Positions 27,963-37,008 of a DNA stretch of 64,000 bases are shown piece after piece. The DNA is from UBA2588 sp002339805 (GTDB taxonomy: Bacteria > Chloroflexota > Dehalococcoidia > Lucifugimonadales > UBA3495): positions 434,001 to 498,000 of the forward strand of contig JBJKVO010000015.1 of assembly GCA_045562555.1 (NCBI GenBank). Direction: 5' to 3'. Under the pieces are notes generated by a model. The model saw only the letters and a list, made by a program, of their open reading frames with translations. It ran no database searches and was not told the DNA's origin. The first letter of the stretch is position 1. Each line of letters starts with the position of its first letter. A program made the translations under genes and the position numbers.

Positions 27963-29522
27963 TTAGAGGTTATTTAAGGACTTTTCAGTATATGCTGCTA
28001 GGAAAGAGATTTGTGTGTCCCATTCATCGGTGTTTGATGCATTTCTTGCAGAACCTGTCGCAACGCCTTGGCGATTTAGTAGTGTGGAGTAGAAATTAAG
28101 TCTCTGAGATTCTGAAATGACTGCCATCAGGTAACGTAATATGGAGGTTTTATCGTGTGTGTATCCAGTAATGAGTTGATGGATGGTATCGCTCAATGTA
28201 TGGAATCCACGTATTTTGCGTACCATTGTGTCTGGGAGAAATTCGTAAGCGGCGTTCCCTAAGACAATTACAGGAGTCTCTTTAATTATAGACTCCCAAC
28301 CTGCGGATCCCCCTATTGTTATTACAATGTTAGCATTATTTATTATGGAATCTGTATTTATATACGGATTTATTAGCTTGCAATTGGGGATCTCTAGTAT
28401 TTTTTGATAGTAGCTTAATTTTCTTCTACCCATGGACTTTGGATGATCTTTAACCAGCAGTTCCATCCCAACGGGAAGGCTAGTGGCTATATTTCGAATA
28501 ACTTCAATTTGGTTAGTATGATATCTTCCGTATACCAAGAGAGCTACTTCGGGTTCTAAGTGCAATGGAAAGAAGGCATAATTGTGAATACTAAGCTCTG
28601 ATTGATTCACGTATTGCTTGCGTAAGTTCCAATGTATCAGTTTTTTTACCGCAGGCTTGTAAAATAGAGCAAACATTAAGGGAACTATTATCCCTGGGTC
28701 GTGCTTGTCTTTCAAATCACCTAGTTTTATTGAGATATCTGTATATAGAAGTTTGAATACCTTAGGAATTTTTATGATTTTTGAAATATATTTTGATATG
28801 GTGGCTGTTACTGAGAATCCTGCATGGATGCCTACACCTTCATATTGGAAAATCCCATTTTTTAATCTTTCATAGATTTCTGTGGCTTCTTTTTCTAATT
28901 CTTTAGAATGATCTTGTTCTGCTAAAGCAAAGTATCGATTTTTGATTCGTGTGGTGGGTTCTTGAATATCGTTTCCAAAGACCATGAAATCTTCAATCCT
29001 TGTAGTGCGCATATTCAGTATGGGTATCCCACGGGACTTTGCAAACAAGTGAACTAGATATTCAGTGAGAGTTACACATATAAAAGAGACCACAAAATCT
29101 GGTTTTGTGGTGTCAAATAACTTTTCAACCTGGACTAGGCTTGATTGTAAAATTTGTAACAGTTCGATATGAGTGTAGGGAGTAGTGTAATTTTGAAAAT
29201 AAGTTGCCTTGATGTTTTGCATTAATCTGCGGTCTGCTACTATAGCATCCCAAAAATTACTTACATTTAATTTTATGCAATAGTCTCCCAAGATAGTTAA
29301 ATTGGGTTCAGTCTTTTTATAATTGTTTGTTATCTCCCATTCTTTTACTAGATTAAATGTGTTTAGCCTGTGACTCTTGTGGGCTTTAATAAATTGATTA
29401 ACAGACCGGCGATGAGATACAACCATTCCAATATTGGATAGATTCAATTGAGATTCCAATTTCAAGGCCAGGTCGTGGAACATTTTAATGCTTCCTGATT
29501 GACTCACAAATATCGCATTCAT
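27963..29522 (-). CDS. Capsule-synthesis-like GT-B glycosyltransferase
   Basis: 519 aa with no N-terminal signal. The C-terminal half has VYGRYHTNQIEVIRNIA, LLVKDHPKSMGRR (the KxHP motif) and ITIGGSAGWESIIKETPVIVLG. These are features of the Kdo-transferase-like/capsule-synthesis GT-B families (KpsC/KpsS and the surface-carbohydrate proteins). Probably transfers a sugar, possibly an ulosonic acid given the many CMP-sugar genes nearby; the donor is inferred. Overlaps the dehydrogenase gene by 4 nt. Confidence 0.7.
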   Translation of the reverse strand: MNAIFVSQSGSIKMFHDLALKLESQLNLSNIGMVVSHRRSVNQFIKAHKSHRLNTFNLVKEWEITNNYKKTEPNLTILGDYCIKLNVSNFWDAIVADRRLMQNIKATYFQNYTTPYTHIELLQILQSSLVQVEKLFDTTKPDFVVSFICVTLTEYLVHLFAKSRGIPILNMRTTRIEDFMVFGNDIQEPTTRIKNRYFALAEQDHSKELEKEATEIYERLKNGIFQYEGVGIHAGFSVTATISKYISKIIKIPKVFKLLYTDISIKLGDLKDKHDPGIIVPLMFALFYKPAVKKLIHWNLRKQYVNQSELSIHNYAFFPLHLEPEVALLVYGRYHTNQIEVIRNIATSLPVGMELLVKDHPKSMGRRKLSYYQKILEIPNCKLINPYINTDSIINNANIVITIGGSAGWESIIKETPVIVLGNAAYEFLPDTMVRKIRGFHTLSDTIHQLITGYTHDKTSILRYLMAVISESQRLNFYSTLLNRQGVATGSARNASNTDEWDTQISFLAAYTEKSLNNL

Positions 29523-30436
29523 TGATTGTAGCCTAGTAATTGTTTGAACTTTTGGGCAATAAATATTTCTGTGTTTTCCATTGATTCATAAGTGCAGCCA
29601 CCTATGTGAGGTGTGATAATAACGTTATGGATATTTGTTTGTTGTGAATATTGCCAGAGAGGACTTTCTGTTAGCGAGTATTCTGTCTCAAGAACATCTA
29701 CTGCTACTCCAGCCAAGAATCCTTCATCAAGACATTCTACAAGATCTGTTTCGTTGATTATTTGACCTCTAGATGTATTTATGACATAACTGGATGGATT
29801 CATTTGCAGAATGTGTTCTTTGGTTATAAGCCCGTGTGTGTTTTCGTCATATGGAAGATGTATTGATATGATATCAGAGCCATGTAAAGCAGTCTTTAGA
29901 TCATTTGAACAAGAGTATTCGTTAACCATTTTGTAATCGAAACATTGTATTTTCATTTGAAATGCTGAAGCTATATGAGCTACTTGAACACCCAGTCTTC
30001 CCATACCTAAAATACACAGTGTTTTACTTTTTAGTTCGTTGCCTTTATGTGTCATTCTATCCCAATTACCGTTGTTCACATCTGTAACTGAGGCGGGTAT
30101 ATGTCTCAGCAACGATAACATTAGAGCTATTGTATGCTCTGCAGTAGCAGCTATAGACGACAAAAAATCTACTTCACCTCTTAGAGATATGATTTGAATT
30201 TGCCTCTTGGCACATTCTGCTTCGTCGATGTGGTTTAATCCGGTAGTTGCTGTAAGTATAAATTTGAGTTCTGGGAATTGATTTAGAAAGTTGTAGTCTA
30301 TTAATTCACCTAGTCTAGTTATAATTGCATGTATAGGTTCTTTAGTCGGTGTGTCGTAGTAATTTCCAATGTCTTCTAATATAGATATGGCGTATTTTGA
30401 ATATTCCAATGGTTCGTTATTAAATACATTAATCAT
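29519..30436 (-). CDS. D-2-hydroxyacid dehydrogenase
   Basis: 305 aa. Rossmann motif LGMGRLGVQVA, INTSRGQIINETDL, and the catalytic Arg-Glu-His set ending in ITPHIGG. It converts a 2-keto acid and a D-2-hydroxy acid with NAD(P)H. ATGA overlap with the cytidylyltransferase stop fixes the start at 30436 rather than the longer frame from 30454. A second, distinct member lies at 56005. In a glycan locus it may make a lactyl- or glyceroyl-type precursor; inferred. Confidence 0.82.
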   Translation of the reverse strand: MINVFNNEPLEYSKYAISILEDIGNYYDTPTKEPIHAIITRLGELIDYNFLNQFPELKFILTATTGLNHIDEAECAKRQIQIISLRGEVDFLSSIAATAEHTIALMLSLLRHIPASVTDVNNGNWDRMTHKGNELKSKTLCILGMGRLGVQVAHIASAFQMKIQCFDYKMVNEYSCSNDLKTALHGSDIISIHLPYDENTHGLITKEHILQMNPSSYVINTSRGQIINETDLVECLDEGFLAGVAVDVLETEYSLTESPLWQYSQQTNIHNVIITPHIGGCTYESMENTEIFIAQKFKQLLGYNQ

Positions 30437-31179
30437 AATAAGCCACTCTCCCATGCTGGAACTATGATTCTAGCGAGTTCAAGGTCTTCATAGTCATCTA
30501 AGTTACATATATATTTTTTAGGCATAATGTATGGAACTTTGTTATCAACTATAATTTTATGTTGATGCATCAGTATTGAACGGCGGGCAGAATATATTGC
30601 GCCGTTTCGGACATAACTTTGTGTAATATCTTGGCGTCGCTTTCTTTGATTATTCTCATCAGTGAAAGGACGTAGAGCATCAACGCCATTCTCTCCATCT
30701 CTTTCAATATAATATTGATGATCAGGAAGGAACACACCACAATCCGAAACGCTGATTACTCCTTCTACATCTGGATGCTGAGTCATTATCTTGATAACGT
30801 TATCTATGTCATCGCCTGTCCGAATAGGTGATGTTGGTTGTAATAGAATAATATTATCGTAGACGCACTTATTAATAGTTTCCATTGTATTGACTGCATC
30901 TTGAAGTGCTGTAACGACGGACGAATCGTCTTGAGCTAAACTGATGGGTCGGTCTCTCGTAGATATGCAATATTGCGTGGATATTTCAAGAATTTTAGGA
31001 TTGTCCGATGTGACAATGATGTCCGTTAGTAAGGCACTACTTTTTGCTGCACATATGGCATGTTCTATTAAGGTTTTACTACCTACTTGCATTATGTTTT
31101 TATTTTTGATGCCTTTGCTACCACCACGAGCTGGAATTACTGCTAAGTTAAGTGAATCTGATGGAGTAGATTGAATCAT
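30433..31179 (-). CDS. neuA: CMP-ulosonic acid (acylneuraminate) cytidylyltransferase
   Basis: 248 aa. AVIPARGGSKGIKNKNI is the CTP-binding P-loop-like motif of NeuA, with LAQDDSSVV, LLQPTSPIR and YVRNGAIY downstream. Activates a nonulosonic acid as its CMP form. It overlaps neuC by 4 nt, and a NeuB-type synthase is at 38482. A second cytidylyltransferase is at 41498. Exact sugar not determinable. Confidence 0.87.
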   Translation of the reverse strand: MIQSTPSDSLNLAVIPARGGSKGIKNKNIMQVGSKTLIEHAICAAKSSALLTDIIVTSDNPKILEISTQYCISTRDRPISLAQDDSSVVTALQDAVNTMETINKCVYDNIILLQPTSPIRTGDDIDNVIKIMTQHPDVEGVISVSDCGVFLPDHQYYIERDGENGVDALRPFTDENNQRKRRQDITQSYVRNGAIYSARRSILMHQHKIIVDNKVPYIMPKKYICNLDDYEDLELARIIVPAWESGLL

Positions 31180-32330
31180 AGTAATAAAGTTTTTTGGATA
31201 CGCAATTCACAAGTAGCTAATATGTCAGCAATCTTTTCCCCTGCATATCCATCACCATAAAGGTGTTCTGAAGCAATGTCTGTCCTGTTAAGTTGGGTTT
31301 TAATCGATTGGATGATAGTGGAAGTATCGTGATTAGTATCAATCACATTATTGCCACGTTCTCTCCCAAACTGTCTATTCCCAATGTTAACAGCAGGGAT
31401 ACCTAAGAAAGAACATTCACGGATTGCTACGCTTGAATTACCTATGATACAAGAAGAAGAAAGAGCAAGTTTTAAAAAATCTTTAGGAGTCATGTTAATA
31501 ACAAAATGTATATTAGAATGCCCTTCGTATTCTCTAAACCTTCTTAGTTCTTTAGATATACCAGCGGAACCAGCATCTGGGTTTGGCCAAAACCAAAAAG
31601 TAGGAATATCAAGAGATTTTATAGCAGATAATGTTTGCAGTGTTTGTTCATTAGAAAGGTAATGCTCAGTTGTTATGGGGTGTTGCATAACTATCAAGTA
31701 ATCGCTAGCTATATCAAACGTATTGCCCACACCTTTGTATTTATCAAATGGGTCAAAATCCATGTCAGGATTTTCAAGAACTTCTTTTGCTATATCTATG
31801 GAAGGGCATCCGGTTATATAAACTGAGCTTGGGTTTTCACCCATACTAATAACACGCTCGTAGGCTTTTTGAGTTGATACCAGATGGATGTCGGATAATT
31901 TAGTTACTGCATGCCTAACTTTTTCATCAATGGAACCAGTTACTTCTCCTCCCTGTATATGTATCACAGGAATATTCAGATATGAGGCTGCGATGGCGGT
32001 TGCTAAAGTTTCGAATCTATCAGCTATTGTGATAACTGCGTCCGGTTTCATTTTTTCCAGTTCTGAAGACAATTCTATAACTGCTAAGCCAGTTGATTTG
32101 GCTGAGGACAAAAGAGTTTCTCCATCCACCATGTGGTATATTTCGGCATCAGGACTGAAACCATCTTCACGAATAAAATCTATAGCAGAACCAAATTTAG
32201 TAAGTAGGGCTGATCCGGAGATAATAAGCTGCAATTCTAAGTCTGGATGAGATTGGATAGCATATAGTGCTGATCTTATTCTGGCGTAACTAGGACGAGC
32301 AGTAATTACTACACAAATTTTTCGTTTCAT
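31176..32330 (-). CDS. neuC: UDP-N-acetylglucosamine 2-epimerase, hydrolysing
   Basis: 384 aa. VVITARPSYARIRSALYAI, DRFETLATAIAA, HIQGGEVTGSIDEKVRHA and GNSSVAIRECSFLGIPAVNIGNRQ are typical of NeuC/LegG, which release ManNAc-type sugars from a UDP-sugar for condensation with PEP by NeuB. Overlaps: 4 nt with neuA downstream and a TAATG with the phosphatase gene. Supports a sialic-, legionaminic- or related acid branch. Confidence 0.9.
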   Translation of the reverse strand: MKRKICVVITARPSYARIRSALYAIQSHPDLELQLIISGSALLTKFGSAIDFIREDGFSPDAEIYHMVDGETLLSSAKSTGLAVIELSSELEKMKPDAVITIADRFETLATAIAASYLNIPVIHIQGGEVTGSIDEKVRHAVTKLSDIHLVSTQKAYERVISMGENPSSVYITGCPSIDIAKEVLENPDMDFDPFDKYKGVGNTFDIASDYLIVMQHPITTEHYLSNEQTLQTLSAIKSLDIPTFWFWPNPDAGSAGISKELRRFREYEGHSNIHFVINMTPKDFLKLALSSSCIIGNSSVAIRECSFLGIPAVNIGNRQFGRERGNNVIDTNHDTSTIIQSIKTQLNRTDIASEHLYGDGYAGEKIADILATCELRIQKTLLL

Positions 32331-32809
32331 TAAATATTCTCCAATATCAAATTTGCTGCTTGCCTGACGGCGCCAGAACCTCCTGGTTTAGTCAATCGGA
32401 CTGTTGCTACGGTTAATATAGATTCTTCGGCGTCTGATACAGCAAATGATATACCTACATTCTGCATAATTTCTAAGTCGTTAATATCATCGCCTACATA
32501 TGCAACTTGCTCAGGGCTTATGTTGAGCTGACCGCATATTTGATTGAGTATTTCTAGTTTGTTGGTTATCCCACAATATACTAATTTGATATTTAGTTTC
32601 TTTGCACGTGTTTTAACAATGTCTGAGTCCTCTCCCGTAATTAATGCTACGTGGATATTTTGTTCTTGTAGCAATCTCAAACCAACAGCGTCTCTGGTGT
32701 GAAACTTTTTCATAATTTCACCTTCAGAACTATAGTACATTCCTCCATCAGTAAGAGTCCCATCTACATCAGATATGAATAAAGCAATGTCGTTATATTT
32801 AATTTTCAT
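32330..32809 (-). CDS. KdsC-type HAD phosphatase
   Basis: 159 aa, the size of KdsC. HAD motif 1 DVDGTLTDGG, FHTRDAVGLRLLQ, LITGEDS (motif 2), the motif 3 lysine, and YVGDDINDLEIM (motif 4). KdsC removes the 8-phosphate of Kdo-8-P; in sialic acid clusters the same fold acts on 9-phosphate ulosonic acids. A start at 32809 follows the PIG-L stop by one base; the frame is open to 32833. Given the neighbours neuC, neuA and neuB, a nonulosonate phosphatase is equally likely. Confidence 0.85.
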   Translation of the reverse strand: MKIKYNDIALFISDVDGTLTDGGMYYSSEGEIMKKFHTRDAVGLRLLQEQNIHVALITGEDSDIVKTRAKKLNIKLVYCGITNKLEILNQICGQLNISPEQVAYVGDDINDLEIMQNVGISFAVSDAEESILTVATVRLTKPGGSGAVRQAANLILENI

Positions 32810-32810
32810 A

Positions 32811-33707
32811 TTAAAATAAGGCCTCATTTTCATAAAAAGAATTTATTAGTTCGATATATTGTTTTGGAGCAGTAACAAAAAAGAGTTCTATATAAGGATT
32901 GGTATGAGAAGATTTTGTGTACTGTGTGTAGAAGGTATTGGCTGCGTTTAATCCACGAGCTCGATGAGCATAATTGAACATTTTGTTCTGCGATTCCCAT
33001 AACAACATTAAGTCATATTTCGCTTGTTCAACATCGGTAATATCTATACCAATATTAGGAGCTATCATGCTTGTGACTTGATAAGACCACACTTCTTGGA
33101 TATTGAGCTTTGGAGTGGTACGTAGTACTTCTGCGAATAGGTACGCTGTTCTTTTATGATCTAAGGGTAATTCGAGGAAATGGGGCACGAATACACAATC
33201 AGGGTTTCGTTCAATAATTAACTTTCGTAGTTGTATGATTGTGGCGTTAACGTCAATGTCTTGTCGCGTAGGTAGGTTCATAAATGTTGGTTTGGAGCCA
33301 TTTAGTTTTTCCCAGACTTTTTCTGCTTCTTGATTACGGATATTGATGTATTGGGTTCTGGATTTACCGGTCATCTTGGGAGAAGCGCCGTCTGTGAGGT
33401 ATATAGTATGAACATCTGATCCTGATTTTGAACTCTTTAATAAGGTACCACCGCATCCAATGATATCGTCATCTTGATGAGGTGCTAGTATCAATATGTT
33501 TTTGTATTCAGGGTATTCTTTTACTTCTACATCTGTTGGGCTTAAGAATCTGGTAGCAGCTATTACCTCGTTTATATTATCTGAATTCTTGTTGGCCAAT
33601 AAGAATTGAGAATACAGTTTGGATCTGAGTAAGTATATTTTCTGATAATCATCAGGTAAAAGTGTTTTTGTTATTCTATTGAGTACGCCTTTTATAGTTT
33701 TGTTCAT
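32811..33707 (-). CDS. PIG-L/LmbE-family N-deacetylase
   Basis: 298 aa. The zinc motif normally AHPDDE reads APHQDDDIIGCGG; a later VFVPHFLELPLDHKRTA supplies the third His region. These enzymes deacetylate N-acetyl sugars. The Glu-to-Asp change (QDDD) is seen in some polysaccharide-cluster members. Possibly deacetylates an amino sugar before re-acylation, for example by the formyltransferase at 43273; inferred. Confidence 0.83.
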   Translation of the reverse strand: MNKTIKGVLNRITKTLLPDDYQKIYLLRSKLYSQFLLANKNSDNINEVIAATRFLSPTDVEVKEYPEYKNILILAPHQDDDIIGCGGTLLKSSKSGSDVHTIYLTDGASPKMTGKSRTQYINIRNQEAEKVWEKLNGSKPTFMNLPTRQDIDVNATIIQLRKLIIERNPDCVFVPHFLELPLDHKRTAYLFAEVLRTTPKLNIQEVWSYQVTSMIAPNIGIDITDVEQAKYDLMLLWESQNKMFNYAHRARGLNAANTFYTQYTKSSHTNPYIELFFVTAPKQYIELINSFYENEALF

Positions 33708-33714
33708 GTTTTAA

Positions 33715-35550
33715 TTACCGCGCTGTCCCAAAAATATTTTGGTCTATGAATGTTCGAAACCATAACTCAGTATTAACCCATTGCCATATGAAAAATGAAT
33801 TTGTTGCACTGTTGTTTTTGAAATGCTTGAATGCTTGGTGTACTTTGGGAATGTCAAAAATACCTCTATTAGTAAACGAAGAAGAATGTATGATTTCTTC
33901 TACCCAATTGCTTAGATCTGTCTGTAACCAAAGCGTTTGGGGCGTAACAATCGATTTTTTAGCTTGTTGAATATTATTGTGAGGGAATTTTGCATTTAGT
34001 AAATGTCTCACTATTAATTTCCCCGTATTGTTACTAATTTTAAATTGATTGGGCACTGTGAAAGCGTATTCGATTAAACGATGGTCTAAAAAAGGAACCC
34101 TGAGCTCGATACCGTTGGCCATAGACAGGCGGTCATTCATTCTTAAGACTCTTGGCAATTTAGTGTGGAATAAATCTTTATAGAGTACATTTCTGAAATG
34201 GTCTGTATAGGGTTTATTAAACATAGGTGGACTGTAGGTCTGTAAAGAGTGTTCAGGATTAAGTAGTGATGTATTGATCGCAGTTGTTCCATCTGTGCTT
34301 GTGAATTTATCAGAACCATCTAGAATGTTTCGGATTAAGTTTGAGTGTTCTTTGGATTCTGGATGATTTTTTTCTAGATAACTCCATCCTTTTTCAACTG
34401 CTATATCGGCGTAGTAGTATGGTCTTACATAAGCATAACCTCCGAATAACTCATCAAGACCCTGAGCTTCTAAAGATACTTTTATACCAAGTTCTTTTAT
34501 ACGAGAATGAAGGTCATAATATGCCAGAGTTGGTATCCCTCCAAAGGGAGCTTCCTGATTCCAAGTCATTTTTTTAGCAAGACTTGGAATATCTTCTGAG
34601 TGTGTTATGTTTTTAATAGGAATAAGGTTTTCTAGCCTGGAATGATCTATGTGTCTATACTCATCAAATTCTTGTTCTCGGAAAGAACTTGTAAATGCAT
34701 GAAGTTTTGATGTTTTAAATTCTGAATTCAGCAGATGGGCCAATAAAGTGGAATCTAATCCACTGGATAAGTTGAGACCTATTGGTACGTCACTGCGAGA
34801 ATGTAATTGGATTGCACTGGTTAATAATTCAGTAAGTTCACTGATACATTCATTTTCCGAAATGTTCGATATTTCAGAGGATATCAGAGGAAGATTCCAA
34901 TATTTGTGAGTTGATATCTTACCATTCTGGTATATGAGATTGTGACCTGGTGGAACACTGAATATACCGTCAAAAAATGTGTTGTCTGAGTTATCTGAAA
35001 GCCCAAATCTTAAATAATCTGACCATTGGTTCCAATTAGGTTTAGCATCAACGCCCGATGATAGTATTGCTTTAATTTCTGAAGAAAATGTGATTTGGTA
35101 CTCGTTTATATGGTAGTAGAGTGGTTTGATACCTAATCTGTCACGAGTACATATTAATGTTTGAGTTGTTTCATCCCAAATGGCATAAGAAAACATACCT
35201 ATAAATCGAGTAACACAATCAGGACCCCATTTTTTGTAGGCCGCTAATATTACTTCAGTATCGCTTGAAGTTCGAAACTTGTACTCATGAAGTAGGTTTT
35301 TTAGTTCGATGTAATTATAAATCTCACCATTAAAAACTAAAGATATATCTCCAGTGGTATCAAACATTGGGCATTTAGCTTCTGTGCTTAAGTCAATTAT
35401 GCTCAGTCGATTATGCCCTAAACCAACCGTATGATTTGGGTTGGTATATATTCCTTCATCATCAGGTCCTCTATGTTTGAGAGAAGATACCATCCGATGC
35501 AATTGAGCACTTTCCCAATTCACACCAGCTATTCCTGAGATCCCGCACAT
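33715..35550 (-). CDS. asnB: Asparagine synthase-like glutamine amidotransferase
   Basis: 611 aa. MCGISGIAG with Cys2 as the glutaminase nucleophile, HRGPDDEGIY and VFNGEIYNY in the N-terminal domain; the synthase domain has NLSSGLDSTLLAHLL (PP-loop), EAQGLDELFGGY and LRMNDRLSMANGIELRVPFLDHRLIEYA. All key residues are present, so it is probably active. In glycan loci AsnB-type enzymes amidate sugar carboxylates, for example hexuronamides; the UDP-sugar dehydrogenase at 58706 could make the acid. Confidence 0.9.
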   Translation of the reverse strand: MCGISGIAGVNWESAQLHRMVSSLKHRGPDDEGIYTNPNHTVGLGHNRLSIIDLSTEAKCPMFDTTGDISLVFNGEIYNYIELKNLLHEYKFRTSSDTEVILAAYKKWGPDCVTRFIGMFSYAIWDETTQTLICTRDRLGIKPLYYHINEYQITFSSEIKAILSSGVDAKPNWNQWSDYLRFGLSDNSDNTFFDGIFSVPPGHNLIYQNGKISTHKYWNLPLISSEISNISENECISELTELLTSAIQLHSRSDVPIGLNLSSGLDSTLLAHLLNSEFKTSKLHAFTSSFREQEFDEYRHIDHSRLENLIPIKNITHSEDIPSLAKKMTWNQEAPFGGIPTLAYYDLHSRIKELGIKVSLEAQGLDELFGGYAYVRPYYYADIAVEKGWSYLEKNHPESKEHSNLIRNILDGSDKFTSTDGTTAINTSLLNPEHSLQTYSPPMFNKPYTDHFRNVLYKDLFHTKLPRVLRMNDRLSMANGIELRVPFLDHRLIEYAFTVPNQFKISNNTGKLIVRHLLNAKFPHNNIQQAKKSIVTPQTLWLQTDLSNWVEEIIHSSSFTNRGIFDIPKVHQAFKHFKNNSATNSFFIWQWVNTELWFRTFIDQNIFGTAR

Positions 35551-35559
35551 AGAAAGTCT

Positions 35560-37005
35560 CTATACTCGATTTGACATAATATCTGATATTGTGTCACCTA
35601 TATATTTACCAGCTACACCAGGATTAATATTCACTTCATTTTCGAATAGCTGTTTGCGATTTTCCTGATTAATATCAGGATTCTTTAAATAATTGATGAT
35701 ATTAGCTTCTAATTCTTTAAATGTTCTAACCGTAGCGCAGCTTTGATATTTTAAGATATGGCTTAGATGCCGAGTTTTTTCTAGCTGGTCAGAATTGGCT
35801 AATTGGCGCCATTTGTACATACTTATATTAATGGTTGGCTTGTTGAATACTGTAGATTCTAATATAAGAGTTGAATATTCCTGCAGTAAAATTGCAGAAT
35901 GGCATATTGCTTCTGCCATCGAATACATGTCAGACATCGACAATTGATTATTAGAATCCAGATGAGGTTGGTCAGGAAGCCAGAATTTGATTAATTCACC
36001 GTATTTTTGAGTTAGTTTAGTATATTCTTCAGCAAATTTTTCAATGAGGACGAATTTTCCATCAACAGTGTGCATGTGTAAAGGATGAAATCTGACAAGC
36101 AATTGTAAATCATATTCTTTCAAGTCGTTTGCTATTAGATTCATGATTCCATCGACTACAGTAAATCTTTTCTCGAAATTGGTAGGACCACTTAATGCAT
36201 ATAGCAGTATTTTTTTCTTAGAATCCAAGCCATGTGTTTTGCAAAATGTCTTGATGTCACCTGGTTTGAATTCTCCGTTAAGGTACTTATCCCAGTGGGC
36301 TACCCCACCTATGATGATATTGTTAGGATCCAAATCATGGAAGATTTGCATTTCTTCTTTCATGTTTCGGTTCCATGCAAACGCAAAGTCTGGCTTGCTT
36401 CCTCGGTAGCCATTCACTGATGGGTTATCCCAGCTATGTGGGATGGATATTATTTTACAATCATATCGTTTTGCTGCGTTCATTATATGAGGATCTATCC
36501 CGTAGCCTAATGATGATATCAGCAATGTCGAAGGTCGATATTTTACAAAATATGGATTGTATATATCTCCAGAAAATAACCGTGATATTAATAGAGTCAG
36601 TAATGTTCTAGCCCATTTAGAATTTGATGTAACCCAACATATAACAGACATAATCAAAAAGATTAAAGGCCCAAATCCTTTGCTGAATTCTTCTTTGTAT
36701 TGCACTTTCAAGAAATGTTTTATGGTGGTATTTTTGATTTCTTTTGAACTGCCAGATGTCATTATACGAATCAGATTTACTATGGTTCGGAGTTTGCTTT
36801 GACGTAGTTCATTGAACAATTCTTTATAGTGTACTGACTCGATTATGATATTCTTGTGGTTGAGGGATTTACGAAAGTATTCAACTTCATCATCCGCAAC
36901 AAAGAACACAATTTTTTGACCTCCTTCAATGATACTCGTCAAGATATCAGTGCAAGCGATGTATCTCATGCTAAATGACCTGTATGCTTGTATGAATATT
37001 GTCAT
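35560..37005 (-). CDS. GT-B surface-carbohydrate protein, paralogue A
   Basis: 481 aa. Not a named family to me. SIPHSWDNPSVNGYRG, FAWNRNMKEEMQIFHDLDPNNIIIGGVAHWDKY, LLVRFHPLHMH and STLILESTVFNKPTINISM resemble the CDP-glycerol transferase/capsule GT-B superfamily. One hydrophobic stretch lies near residues 110-140. It matches its neighbour at 37009 along its length (SWDN...GY; GGV.H.D.Y; LVR.HP), so the two are tandem paralogues. Role: probably a glycosyl- or phosphoglycosyl-transferase. Confidence 0.6.
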   Translation of the reverse strand: MTIFIQAYRSFSMRYIACTDILTSIIEGGQKIVFFVADDEVEYFRKSLNHKNIIIESVHYKELFNELRQSKLRTIVNLIRIMTSGSSKEIKNTTIKHFLKVQYKEEFSKGFGPLIFLIMSVICWVTSNSKWARTLLTLLISRLFSGDIYNPYFVKYRPSTLLISSLGYGIDPHIMNAAKRYDCKIISIPHSWDNPSVNGYRGSKPDFAFAWNRNMKEEMQIFHDLDPNNIIIGGVAHWDKYLNGEFKPGDIKTFCKTHGLDSKKKILLYALSGPTNFEKRFTVVDGIMNLIANDLKEYDLQLLVRFHPLHMHTVDGKFVLIEKFAEEYTKLTQKYGELIKFWLPDQPHLDSNNQLSMSDMYSMAEAICHSAILLQEYSTLILESTVFNKPTINISMYKWRQLANSDQLEKTRHLSHILKYQSCATVRTFKELEANIINYLKNPDINQENRKQLFENEVNINPGVAGKYIGDTISDIMSNRV

Positions 37006-37008
37006 ACT